Below are positions 1-6,977 of a stretch of DNA of 8,670 nucleotides, one piece after another. Below the pieces are notes generated by a model that worked only from the letters and a program-made list of their open reading frames with translations, was not told where the DNA came from and made no database searches. The translations under genes and the position numbers were made by a program. This DNA is from Holophagaceae bacterium UBA692 (GTDB lineage: Bacteria; Acidobacteriota; Holophagae; Holophagales; Holophagaceae), in NCBI GenBank assembly GCA_002297665.1, contig DBMS01000291.1:1-8670 (forward strand), read 5' to 3'. The first letter of the stretch is position 1. Every line of letters begins with the position of its first letter.

Positions 1-2
1 GC

Positions 3-26
3 GGCGGAAGGCCGACCCTTCCTTGA
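3..26 (+). CDS. possible 3' tail of an upstream gene (last seven codons)
   Basis: The third reading frame is open from the left edge and ends in TGA at 24-26, giving a tail of GGRPTLP. If an upstream gene ends here, its stop lies 16 bases before the chosen start of the dehydratase, which suits the tight spacing of the rest of the operon. Seven codons cannot identify a protein. The frame could equally be meaningless, since only 26 bases are visible. Confidence 0.2.
   Translation, partial: GGRPTLP
6..22 (+). other. small inverted repeat in the leader
   Basis: GGAAGG (6-11) is exactly complementary to CCTTCC (17-22), with a 5-base loop. It is only 6 bp and has no following T-run, so it is a poor intrinsic terminator. 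CCTT at 17-20 could alternatively pair with AAGG at 27-30, which overlaps the putative Shine-Dalgarno site. It may be chance in GC-rich DNA. Confidence 0.2.
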
Positions 27-31
27 AAGGA
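26..31 (+). promoter_or_regulatory. Shine-Dalgarno-like site for the dehydratase gene
   Basis: AAAGGA lies 11 bases before the ATG at 43 and directly abuts the other in-frame ATG at 31. It therefore can only serve the start at 43, which is why that start was chosen. The spacing is slightly long. Confidence 0.4.
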
Positions 32-42
32 TGGATAACGCC

Positions 43-1992
43 ATGTCAGGCATTGATTGCATCCAGAAACCCCATCAGGCCCTCGGGCCGGGCTGGGGAC
101 GCCTCCAAAAGGCGCCCTGGGCGCGGCGGGCGGGGAAGATCCTTCTGGACGCGGGGCTGGCGTGCCTGGCATGGGAGCTGGCGGAAGGGTCGGGCGGGCT
201 GGCCGATCGTGTTCCGGGGAGCCGGGTGCTCTTCGTGAGCCTCGCCATGGCCGTCAACCTCGCATGGCAGCTCACGGCCCAGCATTACCGGCTGCTCGAC
301 CTGCGGGAGGCCAAGGCCATCCTGTACGCCGACCTGACGCTCGCCGCGGCGGTCCTGGCCCTCTGCGGGGTGTGGGGGGATGGGGCGGCGGCGGAGCGGG
401 ACGCCTTCGTGGGGGCAAGCCTCCTGTGCGGCGTCCTGTGGTTCATGGCCCGGATCCTCCTGGGGACCGGCCCGGGCCGCAGGCCCGCGGCGGGGGCGTC
501 CTCGGAGCGGGCCCTCATCGTCGGCGCGGGGCGGGCGGGTCTCCGCCTCTGCCAGGAGGTGTCCGAGCACCCGAAGGTGCGGTTCCAGGTGGTGGGGTTC
601 GTGGATGACGCCCCGGAAAAGCAGGGGCTCCGCATCGAGGGCGTGCCCGTTCTCGGGGGCACCTCCAGGCTGCGCGAGCTCGTGCGCGAACGGGGGATCT
701 CCCTGGTGGTCCTGGGCCTGGCCAGCGCGCCGGGGGCCCGGGTGCGGGAACTGTGCCGGGAGGTGCAGGCCATGGGGGTGAAGGTCAAGGTCGTTCCGGG
801 AATCCTGGACCTGGTGGGAGACCGGCCCTGGAAGCCGCAGTGGCGGGACGTGCCCATCGAGGACCTCCTGCGGAGGGAGCCCGTGGTGCTCGACACCACC
901 GCGATCCGCGCGGCGCTGGAAGGCCGGCTGGCCCTCATCACGGGGGCGGGGGGCTCCATCGGCAGCGAACTGGCGCGGAGGGTCGCCGCCTTCGGGCCCA
1001 GCCGCATCGTCCTCCTGGGAAGGGGGGAGAACAGCCTCTGGGAGATCGAGGGGGACCTGGCCCGCAGGTTCCCGGGCCTGCCCACGGAGGTGGCCCTTTG
1101 CGACGTGCGGGACCCGGCCCGGCTCCGGCAGGTGTTCGACGCGTGGAAGCCCCGGGCGGTCTTCCACGCCGCGGCCCACAAGCATGTCCCCTACCTGGAA
1201 AAGCATCCGGAGGAGGCCGTCCTGAACAACATCCTCGGGACGCGCAACGTCCTGGAGGCGGCGCTGGCCGCGGGCACCCAGGTGTTCGTGAACGTCTCCA
1301 CGGACAAGGCCGTCAACCCCGTGAACGCGCTGGGCGTGAGCAAGCGCATCGGCGAGAACCTCGTGACCCTGGCCGCGGGGCAGGCGCCTCCCGGCGCGCG
1401 GTACGTGAGCGTCAGGTTCGGCAACGTCCTGGGGAGCCGCGGCAGCGTCATCCCGCTCTTCCGGGAGCAGATCGCCCGGGGCGGCCCCATCACGGTCACC
1501 CACCCGGACATGGTGCGCTACTTCATGACCATCCCCGAGGCGGTCCAGCTGGCCCTGCAGGCGGGGATCCTGGGGGAGACCGCGAAGGTCTTCGTCCTGG
1601 ACATGGGGGCCCCGGTGCGGATCATGGACCTGGCCCAGGACCTGGCGCGCCTTTCGGGCTTCAGCGCCGGGGTGGACATCGACATCAAGATCACCGGCAC
1701 CCGGCCCGGGGAGAAGCTCTTCGAGGAGATCTTCTCCGACCGGGAGACGCGCAAGGCCGACATCCATCCCAAGGTGCTCGAGGCGGGCCAGGACCGGCAG
1801 GATCCCGACCTCCTCGCGCGCGGGCTCCTGGCCCTCGAGGAGGCTTCGGCCCTGCCGGAGGGGGAGCGCCAGCGCCGGATCCTCCTGTGGTTCCGCAGGC
1901 TCGTGCCGGCCTACGTCCCGTCCCCGGAAGGCCTCGGGCGCTGGCTGGACAGGCCCCTGCCGGCCCCCGCGCCGGAAACGGTCCGCACCTAG
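43..1992 (+). CDS. wbpM: membrane-anchored UDP-HexNAc 4,6-dehydratase, WbpM/PglF/CapD family
   Basis: A 649-residue protein with the architecture of the long WbpM/PglF/CapD family. Four hydrophobic segments lie at about residues 33-47, 62-79, 93-112 and 121-140. A first nucleotide-binding fold follows (ALIVGAGRAG, 157-166), then a C-terminal SDR domain with TGAGGSIG at 300-307. The active-site loop has S-T-D-K, with Asp421 and Lys422, and the SDR lysine is at about 434 (GVSKRIGE). Known relatives remove water from UDP-GlcNAc at the inner membrane to give UDP-4-keto-6-deoxy-HexNAc, the precursor of QuiNAc, FucNAc or bacillosamine. At the position held by Tyr in FlaA1/PseB and Met in WbpM/PglF, this protein has Leu430 (NALG). 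ATG 43 was preferred to ATG 31 on Shine-Dalgarno spacing. The frame is also open to the left edge, but no ATG, GTG or TTG precedes 31. It stops 2 bases before the Wzz-like gene. The family is firm; the exact sugar product is inferred. Confidence 0.9.
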   Translation: MSGIDCIQKPHQALGPGWGRLQKAPWARRAGKILLDAGLACLAWELAEGSGGLADRVPGSRVLFVSLAMAVNLAWQLTAQHYRLLDLREAKAILYADLTLAAAVLALCGVWGDGAAAERDAFVGASLLCGVLWFMARILLGTGPGRRPAAGASSERALIVGAGRAGLRLCQEVSEHPKVRFQVVGFVDDAPEKQGLRIEGVPVLGGTSRLRELVRERGISLVVLGLASAPGARVRELCREVQAMGVKVKVVPGILDLVGDRPWKPQWRDVPIEDLLRREPVVLDTTAIRAALEGRLALITGAGGSIGSELARRVAAFGPSRIVLLGRGENSLWEIEGDLARRFPGLPTEVALCDVRDPARLRQVFDAWKPRAVFHAAAHKHVPYLEKHPEEAVLNNILGTRNVLEAALAAGTQVFVNVSTDKAVNPVNALGVSKRIGENLVTLAAGQAPPGARYVSVRFGNVLGSRGSVIPLFREQIARGGPITVTHPDMVRYFMTIPEAVQLALQAGILGETAKVFVLDMGAPVRIMDLAQDLARLSGFSAGVDIDIKITGTRPGEKLFEEIFSDRETRKADIHPKVLEAGQDRQDPDLLARGLLALEEASALPEGERQRRILLWFRRLVPAYVPSPEGLGRWLDRPLPAPAPETVRT

Positions 1993-1994
1993 CC

Positions 1995-2936
1995 ATGGGC
2001 ATGCCCTCCCTCCCCCCCGGCCTCCGAAGGCCGCTCGCCGCCGCAGCCCTGGCGGGCCTCCTCGCGGGATGCCTCTCGCTGCTCCTGCCGGACCAGTTCC
2101 GGGCGGAAGTCCGCATCCTGCCGGATGCCGGGCACGCGGGCGCCCAGGGCCATTCCGGCATCTGGGCCCCCACGGCCCCTCCGGTGGTTCCCGGCACCCG
2201 GGAGGACGGCCCCACGGTCATCTACGACGACATCCTCCGGAGCCGGAGGGTGGCCGACCGGGTCCTGCGCGCCGACTACCGGTACCAGGCCAGGTCCTGG
2301 CGCTTCGGGGCGCTCCGCAGCCGCCGGGGGACCCTGCTCCAGTACCTGGGCGCCTCGGACCCGGACCGGGCCATGGGGGCCTTCCGGCGGCTGCTGCGGG
2401 TGGAACGCAACCCCAAGTCGGGCCTCCTGACCCTCACCGCCGAGACCCGGTCGCCCGGGCTGAGCCTCCAGGTGGTGCGCCGCGCCACGGAGGAGCTCCG
2501 CCTCGCCCTGGTGGACCTGGCCCAGGCCGACGGCAGGAACCGGGTGCGGTCCACCCAGGCGCGCCTGGAGGAGGTGGGCGCCATCTGCTCGGCCCGGGAC
2601 GAATCCTTCCGCCGGTTCCAGGACGCCAACCGCAACTGGGAGACCAGCGCCTCGCCCAACCTGCGCCACGAGGGCCGCCGCCTGCAGGAGCAGCTGGCCC
2701 TGTGGAGGCGCGTGCAGGAGAACCTCACCCTCAACCAGGAGCAGGCCCTCCTGGAGGCCCGCAACGACGCCCAGACCCTGCTGGTCCTGGACGCCGGGGA
2801 GCTGCCCAGCGCCAAGAGCCGGCCCCACCGGTCCTTCATCGTCTTCGGGGCCATGTTCGTCACCGGCACCGCCACCTGGGCCGCCATCAACCGCACCAAG
2901 GTCCACGACCTTTTCATCGCCAAGGAGAAGTCATGA
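1995..2936 (+). CDS. wzz: Wzz-type polysaccharide chain-length determinant
   Basis: A 313-residue protein with a hydrophobic N-terminal segment (about 14-32), a long polar middle and a second hydrophobic segment near the C-terminus (about 280-298), leaving a 15-residue tail. A Pro/basic stretch (LPSAKSRPHR, about 270-279) precedes the second helix, as in Wzz/GNVR proteins. The middle (about 155-265) is rich in Leu, Glu, Gln and Arg and looks helical or coiled-coil. Relatives form inner-membrane oligomers that set the modal length of Wzy-made polymers. Length and lack of a C-terminal kinase fit the Wzz (PCP-1-like) class rather than the tyrosine-kinase co-polymerases. LLAGC near residue 26 mimics a lipobox, but the hydrophobic run continues past it, so a membrane helix is likelier. 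The start is uncertain: ATG 1995 and ATG 2001 are both possible and neither has a clear Shine-Dalgarno. The last 4 bases overlap the next gene. Sequence similarity is weak by eye; topology and context carry the call. Confidence 0.72.
   Translation: MGMPSLPPGLRRPLAAAALAGLLAGCLSLLLPDQFRAEVRILPDAGHAGAQGHSGIWAPTAPPVVPGTREDGPTVIYDDILRSRRVADRVLRADYRYQARSWRFGALRSRRGTLLQYLGASDPDRAMGAFRRLLRVERNPKSGLLTLTAETRSPGLSLQVVRRATEELRLALVDLAQADGRNRVRSTQARLEEVGAICSARDESFRRFQDANRNWETSASPNLRHEGRRLQEQLALWRRVQENLTLNQEQALLEARNDAQTLLVLDAGELPSAKSRPHRSFIVFGAMFVTGTATWAAINRTKVHDLFIAKEKS
2922..2927 (+). promoter_or_regulatory. Shine-Dalgarno for the UDP-GlcNAc dehydrogenase gene
   Basis: AAGGAG lies 5 bases before the ATG at 2933, inside the end of the Wzz-like gene. 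It confirms the start of the dehydrogenase at the ATGA overlap rather than further upstream in the long open frame. Confidence 0.75.
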
Positions 2937-4267
2937 GCAGCAGCACCGCCCCCGTCCACGCCGGGGAACTGATCCGCAAGTTCGAGAAGCGCACGGCCCG
3001 GGTGGGAGTCGTGGGGCTGGGGTACGTCGGCCTGCCCCTGGCGGTGGAAAAGGCCAAGGTCGGCTTCCAGGTGGTGGGCTTCGACCGCAACGCGGCCCGG
3101 GTGGCCAGCGTGAACCTCGGCGTGAACTACATCGAGGACGTGGTTGATGCGGAGCTGCGCGACCTGGTCCTCGACCACAAGCGCATGGAGGCGTCCTCGG
3201 AGTGGGGCCGGCTGGCCGAGATGGACGCGATCGTCATCTGCGTCCCCACCCCCCTGACCCGCAACCTCACCCCCGACCTCCAGTTCGTGGAGGCCGTCAC
3301 CCGGGAGGTGGCCCGCCGCCTGAGGCCGGGACAGTTCGTGAGCCTGGAGAGCACCACCTACCCCGGCACGACGGAGGAGGTCATCAAGCCCATCCTGGAG
3401 TCCACGGGCCTGCGCGAGGGGGAGGATTTCCACCTGGCCTTCAGTCCGGAGCGCGTGGACCCGGGAAACAAGCGCTTCACCACGCGCAACACCAGCAAGG
3501 TGGTGGGCGCGGCCGGCCCCTCCAGCCTGGAGGTGGCCCTGGCCTTCTACCGGCAGACCATCCAGGAGGTGGTCCCCGTCAGCTCGTCCCGGGTGGCGGA
3601 GATGGTGAAGGTCTTCGAGAACACCTTCCGCTCGGTGAACATCGCCCTGGTGAACGAGCTGGCCATGCTCTGCGACCGCATGGACCTGGACGTGTGGGAG
3701 GTGCTGGACGCGGCTGGAACCAAGCCCTTCGGGATCATGCCGTTCTATCCCGGCCCCGGGGTGGGCGGGCACTGCATCCCCCTGGATCCCCACTACCTGG
3801 AATGGAAGGCCCGGGAATTCAACTTCAACACCCGCTTCATCGCCCTGGCCGGCGAGATCAACCGGCGCATGCCCGAGTTCGTGGTGGGCAAGGCCATGCG
3901 CGTCCTCAGCGACCGGGGGCTGGGCCTGCGGTCGGCGCGCGTGCTGGTGCTGGGCCTGGCCTACAAGAAGGACGTGGACGACGCCCGGGAGAGCCCGGGG
4001 GCCGAGGTGCTCGGGCTGCTCGTGGCGCGCGGCGCCCGGGTGGAGTACCACGACCCACACGTGCCGCGCTACGGCGACGGCCGCCTGGACCTGCGCAGCG
4101 TGGCCCTGACCGAATCCGCCCTGGACCTGGCCGACCTGGTGGTGATCCTCACGGACCACTCGGACGTTGACTACGCCTTCGTGCTCCGCCACGCCCGGCT
4201 CGTGCTGGACACCCGCAACGCCACCCGCGGCCTCAAGGCGGACCGGGACCGGCTGGTGCTCCTGTGA
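2933..4267 (+). CDS. wbpA: UDP-N-acetyl-D-glucosamine 6-dehydrogenase (WbpA type)
   Basis: A 444-residue UDP-sugar dehydrogenase, close to the usual 420-440 of the family. The N-terminal NAD-binding fold carries GLGYVG (28-33). The central domain has the ESTTYPGTTEE and SPERVDPGNK stretches typical of UDP-HexNAc dehydrogenases. Likely catalytic residues are Lys226 and Asn230 (MVKVFEN) and the nucleophile Cys281 in GGHCIPLDP. That motif marks the UDP-GlcNAc/ManNAc dehydrogenases and differs from the GGSCFPKD-like motif of UDP-glucose dehydrogenase. LAYKKDVDDARESP marks the C-terminal UDP-binding domain. The enzyme performs the double NAD-dependent oxidation of C6 of UDP-GlcNAc to UDP-GlcNAcA in the cytoplasm, the first step towards UDP-GlcNAc(3NAc)A. 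It overlaps the previous gene (ATGA) and the next gene (GTGA) by 4 bases each. A WecC-like UDP-ManNAc dehydrogenase is the main alternative, but the following wbpB/D/E set favours WbpA. Confidence 0.92.
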   Translation: MSSSTAPVHAGELIRKFEKRTARVGVVGLGYVGLPLAVEKAKVGFQVVGFDRNAARVASVNLGVNYIEDVVDAELRDLVLDHKRMEASSEWGRLAEMDAIVICVPTPLTRNLTPDLQFVEAVTREVARRLRPGQFVSLESTTYPGTTEEVIKPILESTGLREGEDFHLAFSPERVDPGNKRFTTRNTSKVVGAAGPSSLEVALAFYRQTIQEVVPVSSSRVAEMVKVFENTFRSVNIALVNELAMLCDRMDLDVWEVLDAAGTKPFGIMPFYPGPGVGGHCIPLDPHYLEWKAREFNFNTRFIALAGEINRRMPEFVVGKAMRVLSDRGLGLRSARVLVLGLAYKKDVDDARESPGAEVLGLLVARGARVEYHDPHVPRYGDGRLDLRSVALTESALDLADLVVILTDHSDVDYAFVLRHARLVLDTRNATRGLKADRDRLVLL

Positions 4268-5250
4268 GCGCCACGGTGAAGGTCGCCGTGGCCGGGGCCG
4301 GCGCCTGGGGGCGGAACCATCTCCGGGTCCTCCACGGGCTGGGAGCCCTGGCCGGCGCCGTGGAGGTGTGCGAGGCCTCGCGGGAGCGGGTGCGGAAGGA
4401 CTACCCGGGGCTTCCGGTGTGGGGGTCCCTGGCGGAGGCCCTCCGGCACGGGGCCTCCGTGGACGGGATCGTCATCGCGACCCCCGCGCCCACCCACGCG
4501 GACCTCGCCTCCCAGGCCCTCCGGGCCGGCCGGGGCGTCCTGGTGGAGAAGCCCATGACCCTGGAGGCCGGGGAGGCCCAGCGCCTGGTGGACCACGCCG
4601 ACGCGGCGGGCCGGACCCTCATGGTCGGGCACCTCCTCCTCTACCAGCCCGCCGTCACGGAACTCAAGCGGGTGATCGATTCCGGAATCCTCGGGCGGGT
4701 GCATCGGATCCACCAGGAACGGACCAACCTGGGCCGCGTGCGGTCCACGGAGAGCGCGTTGTGGAGCCTGGCCCCGCACGACGTGGCGGTGCTCATCCAC
4801 CTGATGGGGGAGGCTCCCCTGCAGGTGTCGGCGGCGGGCGCGGCCTTCCTCCAGCCCGGCATCCACGACGACGTCCACCTGGAGCTGGCCTTTTCCGGAG
4901 GGCGCAGCGCCCACGTGCACGTCACCTGGTACTGGCCGGGGCGGCGCCGGGGGCTGCGCGTGCTGGGGGAGCGCGGCATGCTCGTCTACGACGAGGCGGA
5001 CCAGAGCCTCACCCTGCACCGCAAGCGCCTGCAGGGCGGAAGCCTGGAGGCCGTGGACGAGGGCTCCGTGCGGGTCTTCGAGGGCCCGGGCGAGCCCCTG
5101 CGCCTGGAGGACGAGCATTTCCTCCACTGCCTGGCCACCGGCAGCACCCCCATGAGCGACGGCCGCAGCGGCCTCGACGTGATCCGGGTCCTGGAGCGGG
5201 CCGACGCCCAGCTCCTCGCGGCCCTTCCACCCACCCTGAAGGAGGCATGA
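4264..5250 (+). CDS. wbpB: UDP-N-acetyl-2-amino-2-deoxyglucuronate 3-dehydrogenase (WbpB type, Gfo/Idh/MocA family)
   Basis: A 328-residue Gfo/Idh/MocA oxidoreductase, near the roughly 315-350 residues usual for WbpB/WlbA. The N-terminal Rossmann fold shows GAGAWG (about 10-15), and ATPAPTHADLA is followed by VEKP with Lys96, the family's conserved lysine. LAPHDV places a likely active-site His at 172. WbpB enzymes oxidise C3 of UDP-GlcNAcA to a 3-keto sugar with tightly held NAD. In characterised relatives, reduced cofactor is recycled with 2-oxoglutarate, which the partner aminotransferase produces from glutamate. The start is GTG 4264, inside the stop of wbpA (GTGA). I see no good Shine-Dalgarno, so translation probably depends on coupling to wbpA. 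It ends directly against the acetyltransferase start with no spacer. Family assignment is firm; the substrate is inferred mainly from its neighbours. Confidence 0.88.
   Translation: MSATVKVAVAGAGAWGRNHLRVLHGLGALAGAVEVCEASRERVRKDYPGLPVWGSLAEALRHGASVDGIVIATPAPTHADLASQALRAGRGVLVEKPMTLEAGEAQRLVDHADAAGRTLMVGHLLLYQPAVTELKRVIDSGILGRVHRIHQERTNLGRVRSTESALWSLAPHDVAVLIHLMGEAPLQVSAAGAAFLQPGIHDDVHLELAFSGGRSAHVHVTWYWPGRRRGLRVLGERGMLVYDEADQSLTLHRKRLQGGSLEAVDEGSVRVFEGPGEPLRLEDEHFLHCLATGSTPMSDGRSGLDVIRVLERADAQLLAALPPTLKEA
5239..5245 (+). promoter_or_regulatory. strong Shine-Dalgarno for the acetyltransferase gene
   Basis: AAGGAGG lies 5 bases before ATG 5251 and overlaps the end of the WbpB-type gene. A second ATG at 5247 is nearer but opens a different frame with no recognisable protein, so 5251 is taken as the start. 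Confidence 0.8.
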
Positions 5251-5853
5251 ATGAACAGCCTTACCGAAGCACCGTCCAGCATGGTGCATCCCCTGGCCGT
5301 CGTGGACGAGGGCGCCGCCGTGGGCGACGGCACCCGCGTCTGGCACTTCAGCCACGTCTACGGCGGCGCCGTCATCGGCGCCCACTGCGTCCTGGGCCAG
5401 AACGTCATGGTGGCCTCGGGCGTGACCATCGGCGACCACTGCAAGATCCAGAACAACGTCTCCCTCTACGAAGGCGTCGTGCTGGAAGACTACGTCTTCT
5501 GCGGACCCAGCATGGTCTTCACCAACGTGCGCACCCCGAGGTGCCTCCATCCCCGCAACACCTCGGCGGACTACGCGCCCACCCGCATCAAGCGCGGGGC
5601 CAGCATCGGGGCCAACGCCACCATCGTCTGCGGCGTGACCCTGCATGAATGCGCCTTCGTGGCCGCCGGGGCCGTGGTCACCCGCGACGTTCCGCCCTAC
5701 GCCATGGTGGCCGGCGTCCCGGCGCGCGTGGTCGGGCACATGTGCGAGCGGGGCGAACGCCTGCGCTTCGACGCCGCCGGGTTCGCGCGCACCAGCTACG
5801 GCCAGGGCTACCGGCGCATGGCCGACGGCATCGTCCGGAAGGAGGAGGCATGA
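5251..5853 (+). CDS. wbpD: UDP-2-acetamido-3-amino-2,3-dideoxy-glucuronate N-acetyltransferase (WbpD type)
   Basis: A 200-residue protein, close to the roughly 190 of WbpD. From about residue 10 to 165 it is built of hexapeptide repeats of the left-handed beta-helix class, for example AVIGAHCVLGQNVMV, GVTIGDHCKIQ, ASIGANATIVCGVTL and AFVAAGAVVTRDV, ending in the typical VAGVPARVVGHM. Such acyltransferases work as trimers with acetyl-CoA. WbpD acetylates the 3-amine made by WbpE to give UDP-GlcNAc(3NAc)A. The placement between WbpB and WbpE genes supports that role over the sister 3-amino-sugar acetyltransferases of dTDP-sugar pathways (FdtC/QdtC). The start ATG follows a strong Shine-Dalgarno and directly abuts the preceding TGA. 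The stop overlaps the aminotransferase start (ATGA). Confidence 0.9.
   Translation: MNSLTEAPSSMVHPLAVVDEGAAVGDGTRVWHFSHVYGGAVIGAHCVLGQNVMVASGVTIGDHCKIQNNVSLYEGVVLEDYVFCGPSMVFTNVRTPRCLHPRNTSADYAPTRIKRGASIGANATIVCGVTLHECAFVAAGAVVTRDVPPYAMVAGVPARVVGHMCERGERLRFDAAGFARTSYGQGYRRMADGIVRKEEA
5839..5848 (+). promoter_or_regulatory. Shine-Dalgarno for the aminotransferase gene
   Basis: The purine tract AAGGAGGAGG ends one base before ATG 5850 and offers Shine-Dalgarno cores at several registers. This fixes the start at the ATGA overlap rather than in the open frame further upstream. Confidence 0.75.
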
Positions 5854-6974
5854 GCACCCAGACCCGCATACCCAGCCTCGATCTCTCGGGGCCGGTGGAG
5901 GCCCTCTGGCCCGAACTCATGGGGGCCGTGGAGAAGGTGCTTCGCTCCGCCCACTACATCATGGGCCCGGAGGTGGCCGCCTTCGAGGAGGAGGCGGCCC
6001 GGTTCCTGGGCGCGCGGCACGCCGTCTCCTGCAATTCCGGGACCGACGCGCTGGTGCTCGCCCTGCGGGCCGCGGGCATCGGCCCCGGGGACGAGGTGAT
6101 CACCACGCCCTTCACCTTCTTCGCCACCCCCGAGGCCATCAGCAACGTGGGGGCACGGCCCGTCTTCGTGGACATCGACCCGGATACCTTCAACCTGGAT
6201 CCCCGGCTCGTCGACGCCGCGGTCACCCCGCGCACCCGGGCCATCCTGCCCGTGCATCTCTTCGGGCGGCCCTGCGACATGGCGGGGGTGCTGGGCGCCG
6301 CGGCCCGGCACGGGCTCAAGGTGGTGGAGGATTGCGCCCAGGCCTTCGGGGCCCGGTACCACGGCAAGGCCGCGGGCACCCTGGGGCACGCGGGGTGCTT
6401 CAGCTTCTTTCCCACCAAGAACCTCTCCGGATTCGGCGACGGCGGCCTCCTGGCCACGGACGACGAGGGGCTGGCCCAGACGGCCCGGATGCTCCGGGTG
6501 CACGGCAGCCGCAGGAAGTACCACAACGAGGCCGTGGGCTGCAACTCGCGCCTGGACGAGCTGCAGGCCGCCCTGCTGCGCGTGAAGCTGCCGCGGGTGG
6601 AAGCCTGGAACGAGGCCCGGCTCCAGGCGGCGCGCACCTACCAGGAGCTCCTCGAAGGGGAGGATCGCCTCGTGCCGCCCGGGATCGGCGACGGCCACGT
6701 GTTCAACCAGTACACGGTCCGCGTGCGCGGCCGGGTCCCGGACCGGGACCGCGTGCGCTCCCGGCTGGAGGAGGAGGGCATCGGCGCGATGGTGTACTAC
6801 CCCGTGCCCTGCCACCGCCTGAAGGTCTACGGGCAGAGCCACGCGGGCGTCGCCTGCCCCGAGGCCGAGCGGGCCGCCACCGAGGTCCTGAGCCTGCCCC
6901 TGTGGCCGGGCATCGACCGGGAGACCCAGGCCCAGGTGGCCTCCACCCTGCGCCGCATCGTCCGGGAAGGGTGA
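5850..6974 (+). CDS. wbpE: UDP-2-acetamido-2-deoxy-3-keto-glucuronate aminotransferase (WbpE type, DegT/DnrJ/EryC1/StrS family)
   Basis: A 374-residue PLP enzyme of the sugar aminotransferase family (WbpE is about 360). Visible landmarks are NSGTDAL (phosphate-binding region), PFTFFAT, VVEDCAQAFGA with Asp161 (PLP nitrogen) and Gln164, and FPTKNLSGFGDGG with Lys190 as the Schiff-base lysine. The C-terminal YYPVPCH and LPLWPG stretches are also typical. It moves an amino group from glutamate to the 3-keto sugar made by WbpB, giving UDP-GlcNAc(3NH2)A and 2-oxoglutarate, which can regenerate NAD on WbpB. The gene overlaps wbpD by 4 bases and is followed after 3 bases by the flippase. The family contains many sugar specificities, so the substrate rests on the wbpA/B/D neighbours. 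No catalytic residue appears to be missing. Confidence 0.9.
   Translation: MSTQTRIPSLDLSGPVEALWPELMGAVEKVLRSAHYIMGPEVAAFEEEAARFLGARHAVSCNSGTDALVLALRAAGIGPGDEVITTPFTFFATPEAISNVGARPVFVDIDPDTFNLDPRLVDAAVTPRTRAILPVHLFGRPCDMAGVLGAAARHGLKVVEDCAQAFGARYHGKAAGTLGHAGCFSFFPTKNLSGFGDGGLLATDDEGLAQTARMLRVHGSRRKYHNEAVGCNSRLDELQAALLRVKLPRVEAWNEARLQAARTYQELLEGEDRLVPPGIGDGHVFNQYTVRVRGRVPDRDRVRSRLEEEGIGAMVYYPVPCHRLKVYGQSHAGVACPEAERAATEVLSLPLWPGIDRETQAQVASTLRRIVREG
6967..6971 (+). promoter_or_regulatory. Shine-Dalgarno-like site for the flippase gene
   Basis: AAGGG lies 6 bases before the GTG at 6978, overlapping the last codons of the aminotransferase. It supports GTG 6978 as the start. Confidence 0.6.
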
Positions 6975-6977
6975 GGC

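Noticed and set aside
23..238. Short open frame of 71 codons at the left edge
   Set aside because: It starts with poor context and overlaps the dehydratase N-terminus. Its composition is that of an out-of-frame reading.
46..1767. Long antisense open frame (573 codons) opposite the dehydratase
   Set aside because: It is a compositional shadow of a clearly conserved sense gene, rich in Arg, Pro, Gly and His with no motif.
753..1994. Upstream extension of the Wzz-like frame overlapping the dehydratase
   Set aside because: The extension is a low-complexity Gly/Pro/Arg/Ala frame inside a conserved gene. Recognisable Wzz-like sequence begins only near 1995.
2069..2932. Upstream extension of the WbpA frame
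   Set aside because: It is low-complexity and overlaps the Wzz-like gene. The ATG at 2933 has a good Shine-Dalgarno and gives the normal family length.
2276..4192. Long antisense open frame (638 codons) opposite wzz and wbpA
   Set aside because: It mirrors the well-supported sense genes and has no family signature or plausible start context.
4167..5648. 493-codon sense frame overlapping wbpB and wbpD
   Set aside because: It has Pro/Gly/Arg-rich composition, no motif, and overlaps two well-supported genes in another frame.
5649..5849. Upstream extension of the WbpE frame
   Set aside because: It is an Arg/Gly-rich shadow of wbpD. The ATG at 5850 has a strong Shine-Dalgarno and yields a normal-length aminotransferase.
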